Origin: Rhodococcus sp. 4CII
Lineage (GTDB): Bacteria > Actinomycetota > Actinomycetes > Mycobacteriales > Mycobacteriaceae
Assembly (NCBI RefSeq): GCF_014256275.1
Contig: NZ_JACCFE010000003.1
Coordinates: 1-64,000, forward strand
Direction: 5' to 3'
DNA: 64,000 nucleotides
A model generated the notes under the pieces. The model searched no databases. It had not been told where the DNA came from and worked only from the letters and a program-made list of their open reading frames with translations. Numbering within the stretch: position 1 is the first letter of the stretch; every line of letters starts with the position of its first letter. Below are positions 52,790 to 62,300 of the stretch, piece after piece. The position numbers and the translations under genes were made by a program.

Positions 52790-53446
52790 CTACGGGGTCA
52801 CCTGTTCCCCGGTGACGAGGAAGACCACCCGGCGCCCGACCACGACGGTGTGGTCACCGAAGCGTTCGTAGAAACGCCCCAACAAGGTGACATCGACCGC
52901 GGCCGGGATGGTGCCGGTCCAGGCCGGATCCTCGATCAGGGTGAGCAGCCGTCGGTGCAGGTCGTCGAGCTCGTCGTCGCGTCTGCCGATCTCGGCGGCC
53001 AGTTCCGGATCGTGCGTGCGCAGAACCCGTTCGGCGAGGCCGGCCAACTCGGCCGCCACCCGCCCCATCTGGGAGAGCAATTCCTCCGCCTCACCGGAGG
53101 CGACGTGCTCGGGATGGCGGCGGCGGACACTCTCGGCCACATGCTGCACCAGCCCGCCCATCCGGCTCAGATCCGTCACCAGGTGCACACCGGTGACAAC
53201 CTGACGCAGATCCCGTGCCACCGGGCCCTGCAACGCCAGCAGTGCCATCGCCAGGTCCTCGCACGGACCGCGTAACTCCTCGATCTGTTCGTTGAGGTCG
53301 AACACCCGCTCGGCCAGGGGCAGGTCAGCCAGCACCAAGGCGTCGGTCGCCGCCCGGGCAGCATCCCCGGCCAGGTGGCACATCGACGCCAGACGGTCTG
53401 TCAGCTCGTCGAGCTGCTCGTGAAACTTCATCCGCATGCGCATCAT
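52790..53446 (-). CDS. phoU: PhoU-like phosphate-signalling protein
   Basis: A 218-residue, two-repeat helical protein of the PhoU family: KFHEQLDELTDRLASMCHLAGDA, ALLALQGPVARDLRQVVTGVHLVTDLSRMGGL, and the second repeat EIGRRDDELDDLHRRLLTLI ... VDVTLLGRFYERFGDHTVVVGRRVVFLVTG. GGAGG precedes several in-frame ATGs; 53437 has better spacing than 53446. No pst genes are visible here. A broken copy is at 37956-38599. Confidence 0.85.
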   Translation of the reverse strand: MMRMRMKFHEQLDELTDRLASMCHLAGDAARAATDALVLADLPLAERVFDLNEQIEELRGPCEDLAMALLALQGPVARDLRQVVTGVHLVTDLSRMGGLVQHVAESVRRRHPEHVASGEAEELLSQMGRVAAELAGLAERVLRTHDPELAAEIGRRDDELDDLHRRLLTLIEDPAWTGTIPAAVDVTLLGRFYERFGDHTVVVGRRVVFLVTGEQVTP

Positions 53447-53505
53447 CCTCCGGCACCCAGCTCACGGGCGTCGATGAGACGCAGCCGGGACGAGACCGCT
53501 GACTG

Positions 53506-53700
53506 CTAGGAATCGGCCGGGACGAGAAACTTCACCGCGACGCTGAAGGCGTATTTTCCTGGGCTGTCCAGTAGGGACTCGATGAGTGCATGGCCATCCT
53601 CATCGATACTGAGGATTTTGAACTTCGAGACCCCTTGCGGGTGGAGCATCACCGTGTCGCCAGTTGTCAAACCCGCGCGGGTTCCCGGAGTCTCGGTCAT
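53506..53700 (-). CDS. Small hypothetical protein
   Basis: A 64-residue β-rich protein (TRAGLTTGDTVMLHPQGVSKFKILSIDEDGHALIESLLDSP ... VKFLVPADS). It resembles a small SH3-like barrel but no family is certain. RBS is weak. Confidence 0.45.
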   Translation of the reverse strand: MTETPGTRAGLTTGDTVMLHPQGVSKFKILSIDEDGHALIESLLDSPGKYAFSVAVKFLVPADS

Positions 53701-53826
53701 ACGACATGCCTAACTCGTACGAATTCGGTGCGCAAGCCACCAAATATTGCTGGGTTCGATGCGGCTCCGACTGCCGCAACGGGCTGCGCCAGATCGCTTT
53801 GCCGATAGCGGATCGTCATCCGGGTG

Positions 53827-54128
53827 TTAGTCGTGTCGCTCGGTGAGGAAGTATCCGAGGGCGAGGACGGGCACCGCAGCCCCGGTCAATGCGGTAACCG
53901 TCCATCCGTGGTGGGCGTAGACGAATCCGCCGAGTGCTGAGCCGACTCCGCCCCCGACGAAGAATATGGCCATGTAGAGGCCGTTGAGGCGGGCACGTAG
54001 TTGGGGTCCGAGGCTGTAGAGGGCACGTTGTCCGAGCACTACATTGGTCATGACGCCGAAGTCGAGCGGAATTGCCGCACCAACGAGGACTGAGAGCCCG
54101 AGGGCGGATCCGGCGGGAACTCGGATCA
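53827..54128 (-). pseudogene. C-terminal remnant of an MFS transporter
   Basis: About 100 residues: IRVPAGSALGLSVLVGAAIPLDFGVMTNVVLGQRALYSLGPQLRARLNGLYMAIFFVGGGVGSALGGFVYAHHGWTVTALTGAAVPVLALGYFL. This is the last third of an MFS permease (N-R-R-YxLxPxxRxRLN-xYM loop). The upstream half is replaced by unrelated GC-rich sequence, so the gene is 5'-truncated. Confidence 0.65.
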
Positions 54129-54376
54129 TCGGGTCCTTCCCGGCCTGGGTACCGCCCAGTCCCGCGTACTGGTTGCCGTCCTCGGGCAGCGGTCGAGTAC
54201 GCGTCCCGCCTCCGCCCGGGCTGGCGTTCCGCGTCGGCGGGAGCGTCGGGCCGGAAACACCGCCGCCGCCGGTCGGGGTGGAAGGTCCGCCGGTGCCGTG
54301 ATATTCGGCGTCGGAGCGCAGTGATGCGCGATAGTGGCAGGTGTCGGATGGGCGGACTGGTAGGAGAGGATGTCCT

Positions 54377-55114
54377 GTGTCATTGTCGCTGGCCGCGGTG
54401 GCGGACCTGGTCGAGGCGCAGGGCCGCAGCAGCGTCGACCTGTTTTCGCCGCGGGTGCGGTTCCGGAGCGTGGGTCTCAGTGATTTCGACGCGTGCCTGG
54501 ACTGGTTCGCCGAAGTGACCATGACGGTGGACATCGACGACGCCGACGACGTGGTGGTGGGCTCACTCGACTTCACGGTGATCCGCCTCGGTACCGAGGA
54601 CCCGATCGCCTTGTGCCTGGACCAGTTCGACGGAGATCACGAGATGCTGGCCGGGTTGTTCGACGGTAATCAACTCGCCAGGCAGGTCGAGGAACAGTAC
54701 GAGACTCTGGCCGTGATCACCGAGGCAGTCCTGATTCCGAACATCGCGTTCGTCACCGAACCGCTGCGGGGCCACGATCTGGGGGCCTGGTTGGTGGCCG
54801 AGACGATTCATCGGATGCTGCCCACCGGGATCGTGCTGATGTGGCCCTACCCGGTGCTCTCCGACCCTGATCCGGATGCGGACCCCGCACAGATCGCGGC
54901 GCTCGACTATGCCATCGGCCGGCTCTCGGACCACTTCGGGCGGTGTGGGCTGACACCGGTCGAGTCGGCGCCGTGGGCGCTGGGAATGTCGACCGCCTTC
55001 GAGGCTCTTCCGGCGGCACGGGCCCGACTACTCGGTGCGGTCCGGAACACCACGGTGACGCTCTCGCTCGATCAGCTCCGGTCCGCTTCCCCACCACCGG
55101 CACCGGACGAGTAA
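54377..55114 (+). CDS. GNAT-like hypothetical protein
   Basis: A 245-residue protein. The centre has a possible GNAT acetyl-CoA loop (ITEAVLIPNIAFVTEPLRGHDLGAWLVAETIHRMLP) flanked by strands. The N-terminal third is acidic (VDIDDADDVVVGSLDFTVIRL). GTG 54377 follows an AGGAGAGGATG element; the frame opens at 54341. The acetyltransferase assignment is tentative. Confidence 0.55.
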   Translation: MSLSLAAVADLVEAQGRSSVDLFSPRVRFRSVGLSDFDACLDWFAEVTMTVDIDDADDVVVGSLDFTVIRLGTEDPIALCLDQFDGDHEMLAGLFDGNQLARQVEEQYETLAVITEAVLIPNIAFVTEPLRGHDLGAWLVAETIHRMLPTGIVLMWPYPVLSDPDPDADPAQIAALDYAIGRLSDHFGRCGLTPVESAPWALGMSTAFEALPAARARLLGAVRNTTVTLSLDQLRSASPPPAPDE

Positions 55115-55272
55115 GGGTCCGGTCGGCGGACCGCGTTGACGTCGGCGACGAGTTGGTCAGTACTGCAGGTCGGTGACATCACCGGCGAGGGCGGTTACCT
55201 CTCGATTGCCCGGGTGTGCCGGCGACTTCTTTCACAAACTGGGATTCGAGGAACGGTGGTGAGCGATAACCG

Positions 55273-55868
55273 TCAGCTCGTGGTGCGCCCCCGGATATCG
55301 GCGAGCTCGGCGCGCAGTTCCTCGACCCGTTCGCGGCCCGGGCGCGCAGGGATTCGACGAGTTGCTCCTGCTCGACCAACCTTTCGCGGTAGGAGCTTTC
55401 CATCGTGCGCAACTGTTCGGCGTGGTCGGCGTTGGCTTCCGCGAGCGCGGTGGCGGACTGCTCCGCCGCCTGCTCGGCGGCCTGGGCGGCGGCATCGGCG
55501 TTGATCCGGTCGTCGATCGCGGTGTCGAGCTGATCGCGGAGTTGTTCGATCTCGGCGGCGGCATCGGCCCGGACCTTGTCCGCGGCGACCTGGGCGCGGC
55601 GCAGATGCGCATCGACCGCGGCCGGGTCGCCGAGCAGGTTCACCGACTCGGTGATGCGGGTGGCGACGGCGGACAGCCTGTCGGCTTCCTGCCTCAACAG
55701 CGGAAGGGACTGGGCCAGGGTTGCCGAGGCCTCGATCGGATCGGTCGGCGTCTCGGTGGTCTCGGCTGTGGTCGAGCCGGACTTTCCCTTCTGCCGGGCC
55801 CGCCAGGCGCGGACCCGGTCGGCGTCCGAGGCGTACTCCCGAGGCCTACCCGGCCTGCTCTCGCTCAT
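55273..55868 (-). pseudogene. Plasmid-type coiled-coil protein with 3' frameshift
   Basis: N-terminal RPGRPREYASDADRVRAWRARQKG is a basic motif typical of plasmid DNA-binding proteins, followed by ~130 residues of coiled coil (RADAAAEIEQLRDQLDTAIDDRINADAAAQ), KfrA-like in style. Near 55350 the frame changes; RERVEELRAELADIRGRTTS in the other frame continues the coil and ends at 55273. The uninterrupted frame ends at 55179 with an unlike tail. May bind the repeats just upstream. Confidence 0.55.
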
Positions 55869-55911
55869 CTCGACGCCACTCCCCCTCGATAAACGGTTAC
55901 CACCCCATCAT

Positions 55912-55968
55912 CGTAACATTACATAACATTTCGTTTCGTTTCATTTCATAATAAAATGTAACGAAATG
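55912..55968. promoter_or_regulatory. AT-rich double inverted repeat
   Basis: CGTAACATT (55912-55920) and AATGTAACG (55955-55963) form one perfect inverted repeat; CATTTCGTT (55927-55935) and AACGAAATG (55960-55968) form another, overlapping it. It is by far the most AT-rich spot in this half of the window. It lies between the coiled-coil gene and the resolvase pseudogene, so it may be a res-like or operator site. Confidence 0.55.
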
Positions 55969-56515
55969 TCGAGAATCGGCTGGGGTGGGGCCTCGACTAC
56001 TCACAGGACGACCTCGCGCCGCCCGAGGGCGCGCGGGCTCTCGCCACCAGCTCGGGCTCAGGCCACCGCGGCCCGCGAGCTGACGCCCCCGACCACGTCG
56101 AGCCGGTACGCCTGTATTCGTCGTACCTGCGCAACTTCGAGGGCGACGTCCTGGTGATCACTCGGCTGGACCGGCTGGGCCGGTCGATGCTGCACCTGAT
56201 CACCCTGGCGCCGACCTGCGCGAGCGCGGCATCGGCCTGCAGGTGCTTGAGCAGGGCATCGACACCGCCACCGCCGAGGGCCGCGCCATGTTCGGGATGT
56301 TGTCGGTCCTGGCCGAACGCAACCTCATCCGGGAACGCACCGAGGTCGGCCTTGCCGCCGCCCGTGCCCGCGGCCGTGTCGGTGGCCGGCCACCGAAGAT
56401 GACCACCAACAAGATTCGGCAGGCGCACAAGATGCGCGAGAACGGGATGCCGCTCGTCGACATCGGCGAGATCCTCGGCGTCGGGCGTACGACGCTGTAT
56501 CGGCATTTGAAGTGA
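55966..56515 (+). pseudogene. Serine resolvase/invertase, frameshifted
   Basis: Pieces in different frames: the N-terminal G-W-G-ASTT-type start (YARAST region), then SSYLRNFEGDVLVITRLDRLGRSMLHLITL, then RERGIGLQVLEQGIDTATAEGRAMFGMLSVLAERNLIRERTEVGLAAARARGR and the C-terminal HTH GMPLVDIGEILGVGRTTLYRHLK. The order matches Hin/resolvase-type serine recombinases. At least two frameshifts prevent a full protein. Confidence 0.7.
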
Positions 56516-56716
56516 GATCCGTACCTCGCTTCTGTCGCCCATTTCGCGGGGCGGGACCCTCGCTCAGCGAGTGGAATGACCAATTGTGGCCCTTCCTCAG
56601 AACTGATTCCACCAGCGCATGAACATGTTGATCTCGCGGAGCACGGGCCACTGCCACTGGTGTCCCCCACCCGTTTCCCCGCGAGTGGGACGAGCAGAGC
56701 TGCCGGTGGTGTATCC

Positions 56717-57145
56717 CTATCGGGCCAGGTCGACGACCACTCGGGTCTTGCCCAGCACGGCCCGTCCCTTACAGCGGACGGTCAGATCGATGCGGGCGGT
56801 CGCCGCTCCGGGGTCGAGGTGCGCGACGGTGGCGATGATGTCGACGGCGGCGCCGATGTGCGGGTCGACCACGACGGGCCGGGTGAAGCGGGTTTCGTAG
56901 CTGAGGATGCGGGTGGCGTCGCCGCGCCAGTCGATCACCGGCTGCAGGGCCAGGCCGGCGGTGAGCATGCCGGGCGCGAGCACCCCGGGCAACCCCGCCG
57001 CGGCAGCCACGTCGTCGCGGTAGTGAATGGGGTTGAAATCCCCGGAGGCACCGGCATACCGGACCAGCGAATCCCGGGTGATGGTGTGGGTTGCCTTCGC
57101 CACCACATCCCCGACCGCCACCGCGAGGGTCGGGCGGGCGGTCAT
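56717..57145 (-). CDS. HadB-type (MaoC hot-dog) dehydratase subunit
   Basis: A 142-residue hot-dog protein. ITRDSLVRYAGASGDFNPIHYRDDVAAAAGLPGVLAPGMLTAG contains the hydratase-2 motif with catalytic Asp and His, as in mycobacterial HadB. Its ATG overlaps the upstream stop (ATGA, 57142-57145). HadA/HadB form the 3-hydroxyacyl-ACP dehydratase of the mycolate FAS-II system. A copy on a plasmid-like replicon near an NRPS gene may serve another lipid or tailoring path (inferred). Confidence 0.8.
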   Translation of the reverse strand: MTARPTLAVAVGDVVAKATHTITRDSLVRYAGASGDFNPIHYRDDVAAAAGLPGVLAPGMLTAGLALQPVIDWRGDATRILSYETRFTRPVVVDPHIGAAVDIIATVAHLDPGAATARIDLTVRCKGRAVLGKTRVVVDLAR

Positions 57146-57591
57146 GCGTCTGCTCCGCGCACGAACAGGGTGGAGGTCACGGTCGCGACGCGGCGGCCCT
57201 GGCGGTCGCGGATCTCGCTGGAGGTGGTGACGATTGCGTGGGTGCCGCGTTCGGTGACGGCCGTGACGGTCAGGTCGGTGGTGAGTTCGTCGCCGGCGAC
57301 GATGTGCCGGTGATACCGCGCGCTCTGCGAACCGTGCACCACCCGGGTCGGATCCAGGCCGGTGTCGGGGCTGCGGAGCAGCTGGCCGACCGCGGGGTCG
57401 ACCACCACCGCGGCGAACGTCGGCGGGGCAACGACATCGGGGTGGCCTGCGGCGCGGGCGGCGTCGACATCGTGGTGGATGGAATGCGTGGCGGACACCG
57501 TGTGCGCGAACTCGCGGACCTTCTCCCGGCCGACGAGATACGGTCCGACCGGCGGGAAGACACGACCGGACAGGCTGGGGGTGAGCGGCAC
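57142..57591 (-). CDS. HadA-type dehydratase partner subunit
   Basis: A 149-residue hot-dog protein of the HadA/FAS1-N-like type: GPYLVGREKVREFAHTVSATHSIHHDVDAARAAGHPDVVAPPTFAAVV, then RVVHGSQSARYHRHIVAGDELTTDLTVTAVTERGTHAIVTTSSEIRD. It lacks the hydratase-2 catalytic motif, as usual for the non-catalytic partner. The GTG at 57591 is chosen because homology begins there; the frame opens at 57981. Directly overlaps the HadB-type gene. Confidence 0.8.
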   Translation of the reverse strand: MPLTPSLSGRVFPPVGPYLVGREKVREFAHTVSATHSIHHDVDAARAAGHPDVVAPPTFAAVVVDPAVGQLLRSPDTGLDPTRVVHGSQSARYHRHIVAGDELTTDLTVTAVTERGTHAIVTTSSEIRDRQGRRVATVTSTLFVRGADA

Positions 57592-57876
57592 CGCGGGGAC
57601 TCTACCGGTTATGACTGGCGGGCGACGATGTCGACCTGATATCGGGGGCGTGGGACAACGCCAGGTCATGGCCTCCCGGTCACGGGACCGCGCCCGGGAC
57701 GCCTCGGTCAGCGTTTCTCCACCGGCTCCGGTCGTTCGGACCGACACCGCAACGGTGCGCCCACACGTCATGATGACAGGTGTGAGGATCTGGATGCTGG
57801 TCGATCTCGAACCCGGATACGAGCGCCTGCACGTAGGAGACCGAATCGAGGCCACTACTAGTGGTGCCGACCAGAA
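57592..57876. other. Intergenic region, no gene seen
   Basis: 285 bp between divergent genes. No convincing promoter motif, and no copy of the 19-bp regulator site. Confidence 0.35.
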
Positions 57877-58269
57877 ATGCTGCCGGTGGAAGTCGTGAGC
57901 TGGGACGTCCCCGTGCATGTCGAACGCGCGGCCACGAGCCGACCCGGTGAATACGACTGGATAGCCCAGGCCAACGGACACTTCTCCGCGCTGCTGCCGG
58001 ACTGGAAAGAATCAGAGGGCCCCACCGCAATCTCCGGCTGTCTGATGTACGACAGACATCGGCGCATGTTTCACCACGTGGTGCCGACGACGCGGGGTCG
58101 CATTCTGCGTCGCGCCGTGATCACCCAGGAAGCACACCGCGTCCCGGCCCCGCGTGGGGGCTACTCGGTGAACCCGTCGGGACGGCCGACTCTGACCGAG
58201 CGCGGCGACGTTCCGTCAGACAGGGCCGTGACGTGGGACTGCGTCGAACTCGACACCGACGCCGAGTAG
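57877..58269 (+). CDS. Hypothetical protein
   Basis: A 130-residue α/β protein (VHVERAATSRPGEYDWIAQANGHFSALLPDWKESEGP, DRHRRMFHHVVPTTRGRILRRAVI). RBS is weak; GTG 57895 is an alternative start. No recognised family. Confidence 0.5.
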   Translation: MLPVEVVSWDVPVHVERAATSRPGEYDWIAQANGHFSALLPDWKESEGPTAISGCLMYDRHRRMFHHVVPTTRGRILRRAVITQEAHRVPAPRGGYSVNPSGRPTLTERGDVPSDRAVTWDCVELDTDAE

Positions 58270-58669
58270 ATCTCAGGACAACGATCACCGGTCACTGCAC
58301 CTGACCTCGGCTGCCGGGTCCATCGGGCTGCGCCGTCGCAGCGGAAAAAGGGGAAACCCTCCATCGATGCCAGGACAAGGTTGCATTTGAATTGCGTTGC
58401 ACGTCAGCCCTTTCGAATGGTTCGACCTGCTCCCGTGCTGGGGCATTGTGGGGATCTGCGGGTGCAGCTCCTGGTGTGAGACCAGTTCGAGGTCGAAGTG
58501 CACCGTCGCCCGTCGTGGTGCAGGGCGCTAGTCCAGTTGGACCGGCGGGGTGTTTGTCCGGTTTCCCTCAGCCGCTGCGGTTCTGCGCGGCGGTGGGGTG
58601 TGGGGCTCCGATAGTCTCGGGTGCTGAACAGCTTCTGCTGTAGGTGTGTCAATCTTCAGGAGGAGTTAC
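58270..58669. other. Intergenic region, no gene seen
   Basis: About 400 bp upstream of the methyltransferase. Open frames on both strands lack coding character; no motif identified. Confidence 0.35.
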
Positions 58670-59317
58670 ATGTTGCTGCGCCTGCCCGGGGTTTATCCGC
58701 CGCAGGCGGACACGGGGATGCTGGCCGCGATGCTGTCGTCGGAGAAGCTGGACGCTGCGTCGCGGGTGTTGGATCTGTGCACCGGAACGGGTGCGCTGAG
58801 TGTGCACGCGGCGGCGTTGGGGGCCGGCTGTGTGACGGCGGTGGACATCTCGCGTCGCGCTCTGATCAACACTCGGCTCAACGCGGCACTGCGGCGCCGG
58901 TCCGTGGACACCAGGCGGGGTGATCTGACGGCCCCTGTCCGTGGGGACCGTTTCGACCTGGTGATCTGTAACCCGCCGTATGTGCCGGCGCAGGACGATG
59001 CGCTTCCGGTTCGGGGCGCCGCGCGCGCCTGGGATGCCGGACGGAACGGGCGAGCACTGCTCGATCGGATCTGTGTGGAGGCGCCCGAGGTCCTCGACCG
59101 GGACGGTGTCCTGCTGATCGCTCAGTCCGCGCTGAGCGGAATCGCCGAGACCGAGGCAATCCTCGCGGAGCGGGGCATGAGGGTGGGGATCGCGGCGCGT
59201 GTCGAGGTGCCGTTCGGTCCGGTGCTGTCTTCGCGCACCACGATGCTCGAGAAGCGGGGTCTGATCGGGTCCGGTCAGCGCTCGGAGGAACTTGTCGTCG
59301 TGCGGGCGGTCCGGTGA
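58670..59317 (+). CDS. HemK-like SAM-dependent methyltransferase
   Basis: A 215-residue methyltransferase. SAM-binding motif I is VLDLCTGTGALSVHAAALGA, followed by acidic loop VDIS and the NPPY catalytic motif (LVICNPPYVPA), as in HemK/PrmC or MTQ2-type N-methyltransferases. ATG 58670 follows AGGAGGAG with good spacing. It lies immediately before, and may be co-transcribed with, the NRPS gene. Its target could be a protein Gln/Lys or a small molecule; this is not determined. Confidence 0.75.
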   Translation: MLLRLPGVYPPQADTGMLAAMLSSEKLDAASRVLDLCTGTGALSVHAAALGAGCVTAVDISRRALINTRLNAALRRRSVDTRRGDLTAPVRGDRFDLVICNPPYVPAQDDALPVRGAARAWDAGRNGRALLDRICVEAPEVLDRDGVLLIAQSALSGIAETEAILAERGMRVGIAARVEVPFGPVLSSRTTMLEKRGLIGSGQRSEELVVVRAVR

Positions 59318-59327
59318 CGATGCGGCG

Positions 59328-62300
59328 ATGGGGAAGGGGCGGCAGAGTGAACTCCTCCGTTACCGGTCGATAGGGGTGGCTGACGTGACCGGACCTGCCG
59401 TGTTTGCGCTGACTGCGGCTCAGAAGGCGATCTGGCTCGCCCAGCGGCTGTCCCCGGAGGTGCCGTTCGTCATCGCCCAATACGCGGAGCTGCGGGGACC
59501 GGTCGATCTCGACGCTCTGGTCGCCGCGAACCAGGACGCCTACCGGCAGTTGTGCACGGGGTCGGTGCGGCTGATCGAGGTCGACGGTGAGCCGCACGTG
59601 GTGTCGGACGACACGCAGGGTGTCGCCGTCACCGTCGTCGATGTGCGTAGTCACGACGAGCCTGCCCGGGTGGCGCAGGAGTGGATGCGCCGCGACAGCA
59701 CCACCGCGGTGGACATGTACGCAGGGGATCTGGTGGTCTCGCGTGTCCTGCGGCTCGCCGACGATCACTACTACTGGTATTCGCGGGCCCATCACATCGC
59801 GCTCGACGGGTACGGGGCGATGAGACTGATCAGTCGGACCGCGGAGCTGTACGCGGCGGACGCCGACCGCGAGCCCGCGCCGTCGGTGGCTGCGGATCCG
59901 CCGGGTGTTCTCGCGGAGGACCTGCGGTACCAGAACTCGCAGCGACGGCAGCGTGATCGCCTGTTCTGGCAGGAGGAGACCGCCGAGCTTCCCCCGGTCG
60001 TCTCGCTGGGAAGCGGTGTCCGGCCGCCGGGGGCCGCCGCGCACCTGGTCGGCGGCACGTCGGCCGCACCGGGCGGTGCCGGGCTCGACCACGGTGGTGG
60101 CCTCCGGTGGTCGGCGACGGTCGTCGCCGCATTCGCTGCGTTCCTCGGGCTCATGTGCGCCGCGGACGACGTCGTGCTGTCGCTGCCGGTGTCGGCGAGA
60201 ACCACTGCGCTGCTGCGTAAATCCGCGGGGTCGGTGTCGAATGTTCTGCCGTTGCGGTTGAGGACGGCGGTCTCGGTGTCGGTGGGTGAGGCGGTGCAGA
60301 ACGCCCAGCTCGCGTTGACCGGAGTCCTGCGTCGTCAGCGGTACAGACGTGAGGACATCGGACGCGACCGCGACTCGACCACGGTGGGCCCGGCGCAGTT
60401 CGGTCCGGTGATCAACCTGATGATGTTCAAGCAGCAGATCTCGCTGGGCGGTATCACCGGCCGGGTGCAGGTGCTCACCACCGGCCCCACCGCCGACCTT
60501 TCCGTGAATGTGTATCCCGGTTCGACGGATTCGTTGCCGCGCATCGATTTCGAGGGAAATCCGGCGGTGTATACCGAGAATGATCTCGCACTGCATCACA
60601 CGCGATTCATGGCGTTCCTCGCCCGGTTCACCGCCGCGGATCCGGCCACACCGATTACCGCGCTCGACCTGTTCCTCCCGGGGGAACGTGCCGACTTCGC
60701 GCCGGCAGCGGGGGCGGCCGCCGCCGACCCCGAGGTGCTGCCCGACCTCTTGGCGCGGACCGTTGCGCACACGCCGGATGCGACCGCGGTGGTCGGGATC
60801 GACCGCACACTGACCTACGGTGAGCTGGATCGGCATGCCGACCGCCTGGCACGGACGCTGATCGCGCGGGGCGCCGGACCTGAAACCCCGGTGGCGGTGG
60901 CGATCGGCCGGTCGATCGAGTCGGTGGTGGCGTTGTGGGCGGTCGCGAAGACCGGTGCCGCGTATGTTCCGGTCGACCCGGCCCACCCGCCCGACCGGAT
61001 CGGGTACACCGTGACGGACTCCGGTGCGGCGGTGGGAGTGACGGTCTCGGGTGCGCGCGAGCGACTGCCGGACGCAGTGGACTGGCTTGTCCTCGACACC
61101 CCGGCCGGCGAGCACGTGGCGGGCGGACCCGGTGAGATCGGGTGTATTCGGCGCCCGGACGCAGCGCACCCGGCGTACATCATCTACACCTCCGGGTCGA
61201 CCGGCACCCCGAAGGGCGTGGTGGTCACCCATTCGGGTCTGGCGAACCTGACCCGGGAGATCGACGAGAAGTACGGCATCACGGCGAGATCGCGGGTGCT
61301 GCACCTGGCCTCGCCGACCTTCGATACCGCCCTCGTCGAGGTTCTTGCGGCCGCGATCAGCGGCGCCACCCTGGTGATCGCACCGCCGACCGCGTTCGGT
61401 GGCGGCGAACTCACCGACTTCCTGCACACCCAGCGAGTGACGCACCTGCTGGCGACACCGTCCGCGCTGGCCACCGTGAACCCGGCCGGCCTCGACCACC
61501 TGGAGCTGGTGCTGGTCGGCGGCGAGGCGTGTCCGGCGGCGCTGGTCCACCGGTGGGCGCACGAGCGGGACATGCGCAACGCGTACGGGCCGACCGAGAC
61601 CACGTGCAGCGTCACCCTGAGCGGCCCGATGCACTCGGCGGGCGAGATCACGATCGGCCCGCTGATGCGCGGCGTCCAGGCCGTCGTACTCGACCACCAC
61701 CTGCACCCCGGACCCCCGGGCGCCCGCGGTGAACTGCACCTCGCAGGACCCTGCCTGGCCCGCGGATACCACGGGCAGCCGGCATTGACCGCCACGAAGT
61801 TCGTGGCGAACCCCTTCGGGAAACCCGGATCGCGGATGTTCCACACCGGCGACCAGGTCCACTGGACAACCACCAGGGAACTGCGCTTCCTCGGCCGCAC
61901 CGACGATCAGGTGAAGATCCGGGGACTGCGCATCGAACTCGGCGAGATCGACACCGCCCTCACCGCCCACCCGGGGGTGCGGTTCGCCGCCACCACCGTG
62001 CACCGCCGCCCGTCCGGCGATCAGGTACTGGTCGCGTACGTCGCCATCGACGACCCCACCACCTTCGACGTCGACATACTGCGTGGGCACACGCGAGAGG
62101 CACTCCCCGACTACATGGTCCCCTCGGCCGTCATGATCGTCGACGAGGTGCCCCTGACACCGACCGGAAAATTGGATCGCGCCGCCCTCCCCGCCCCGCA
62201 GTTCACCGCAACGGCGCCGTATCGGGAGCCCGCCACACCCACCGAACGCAGTGTCGCGGACACCTTTACGGCGGTGCTCGGCATGAGCGGCGTCGGTGCC

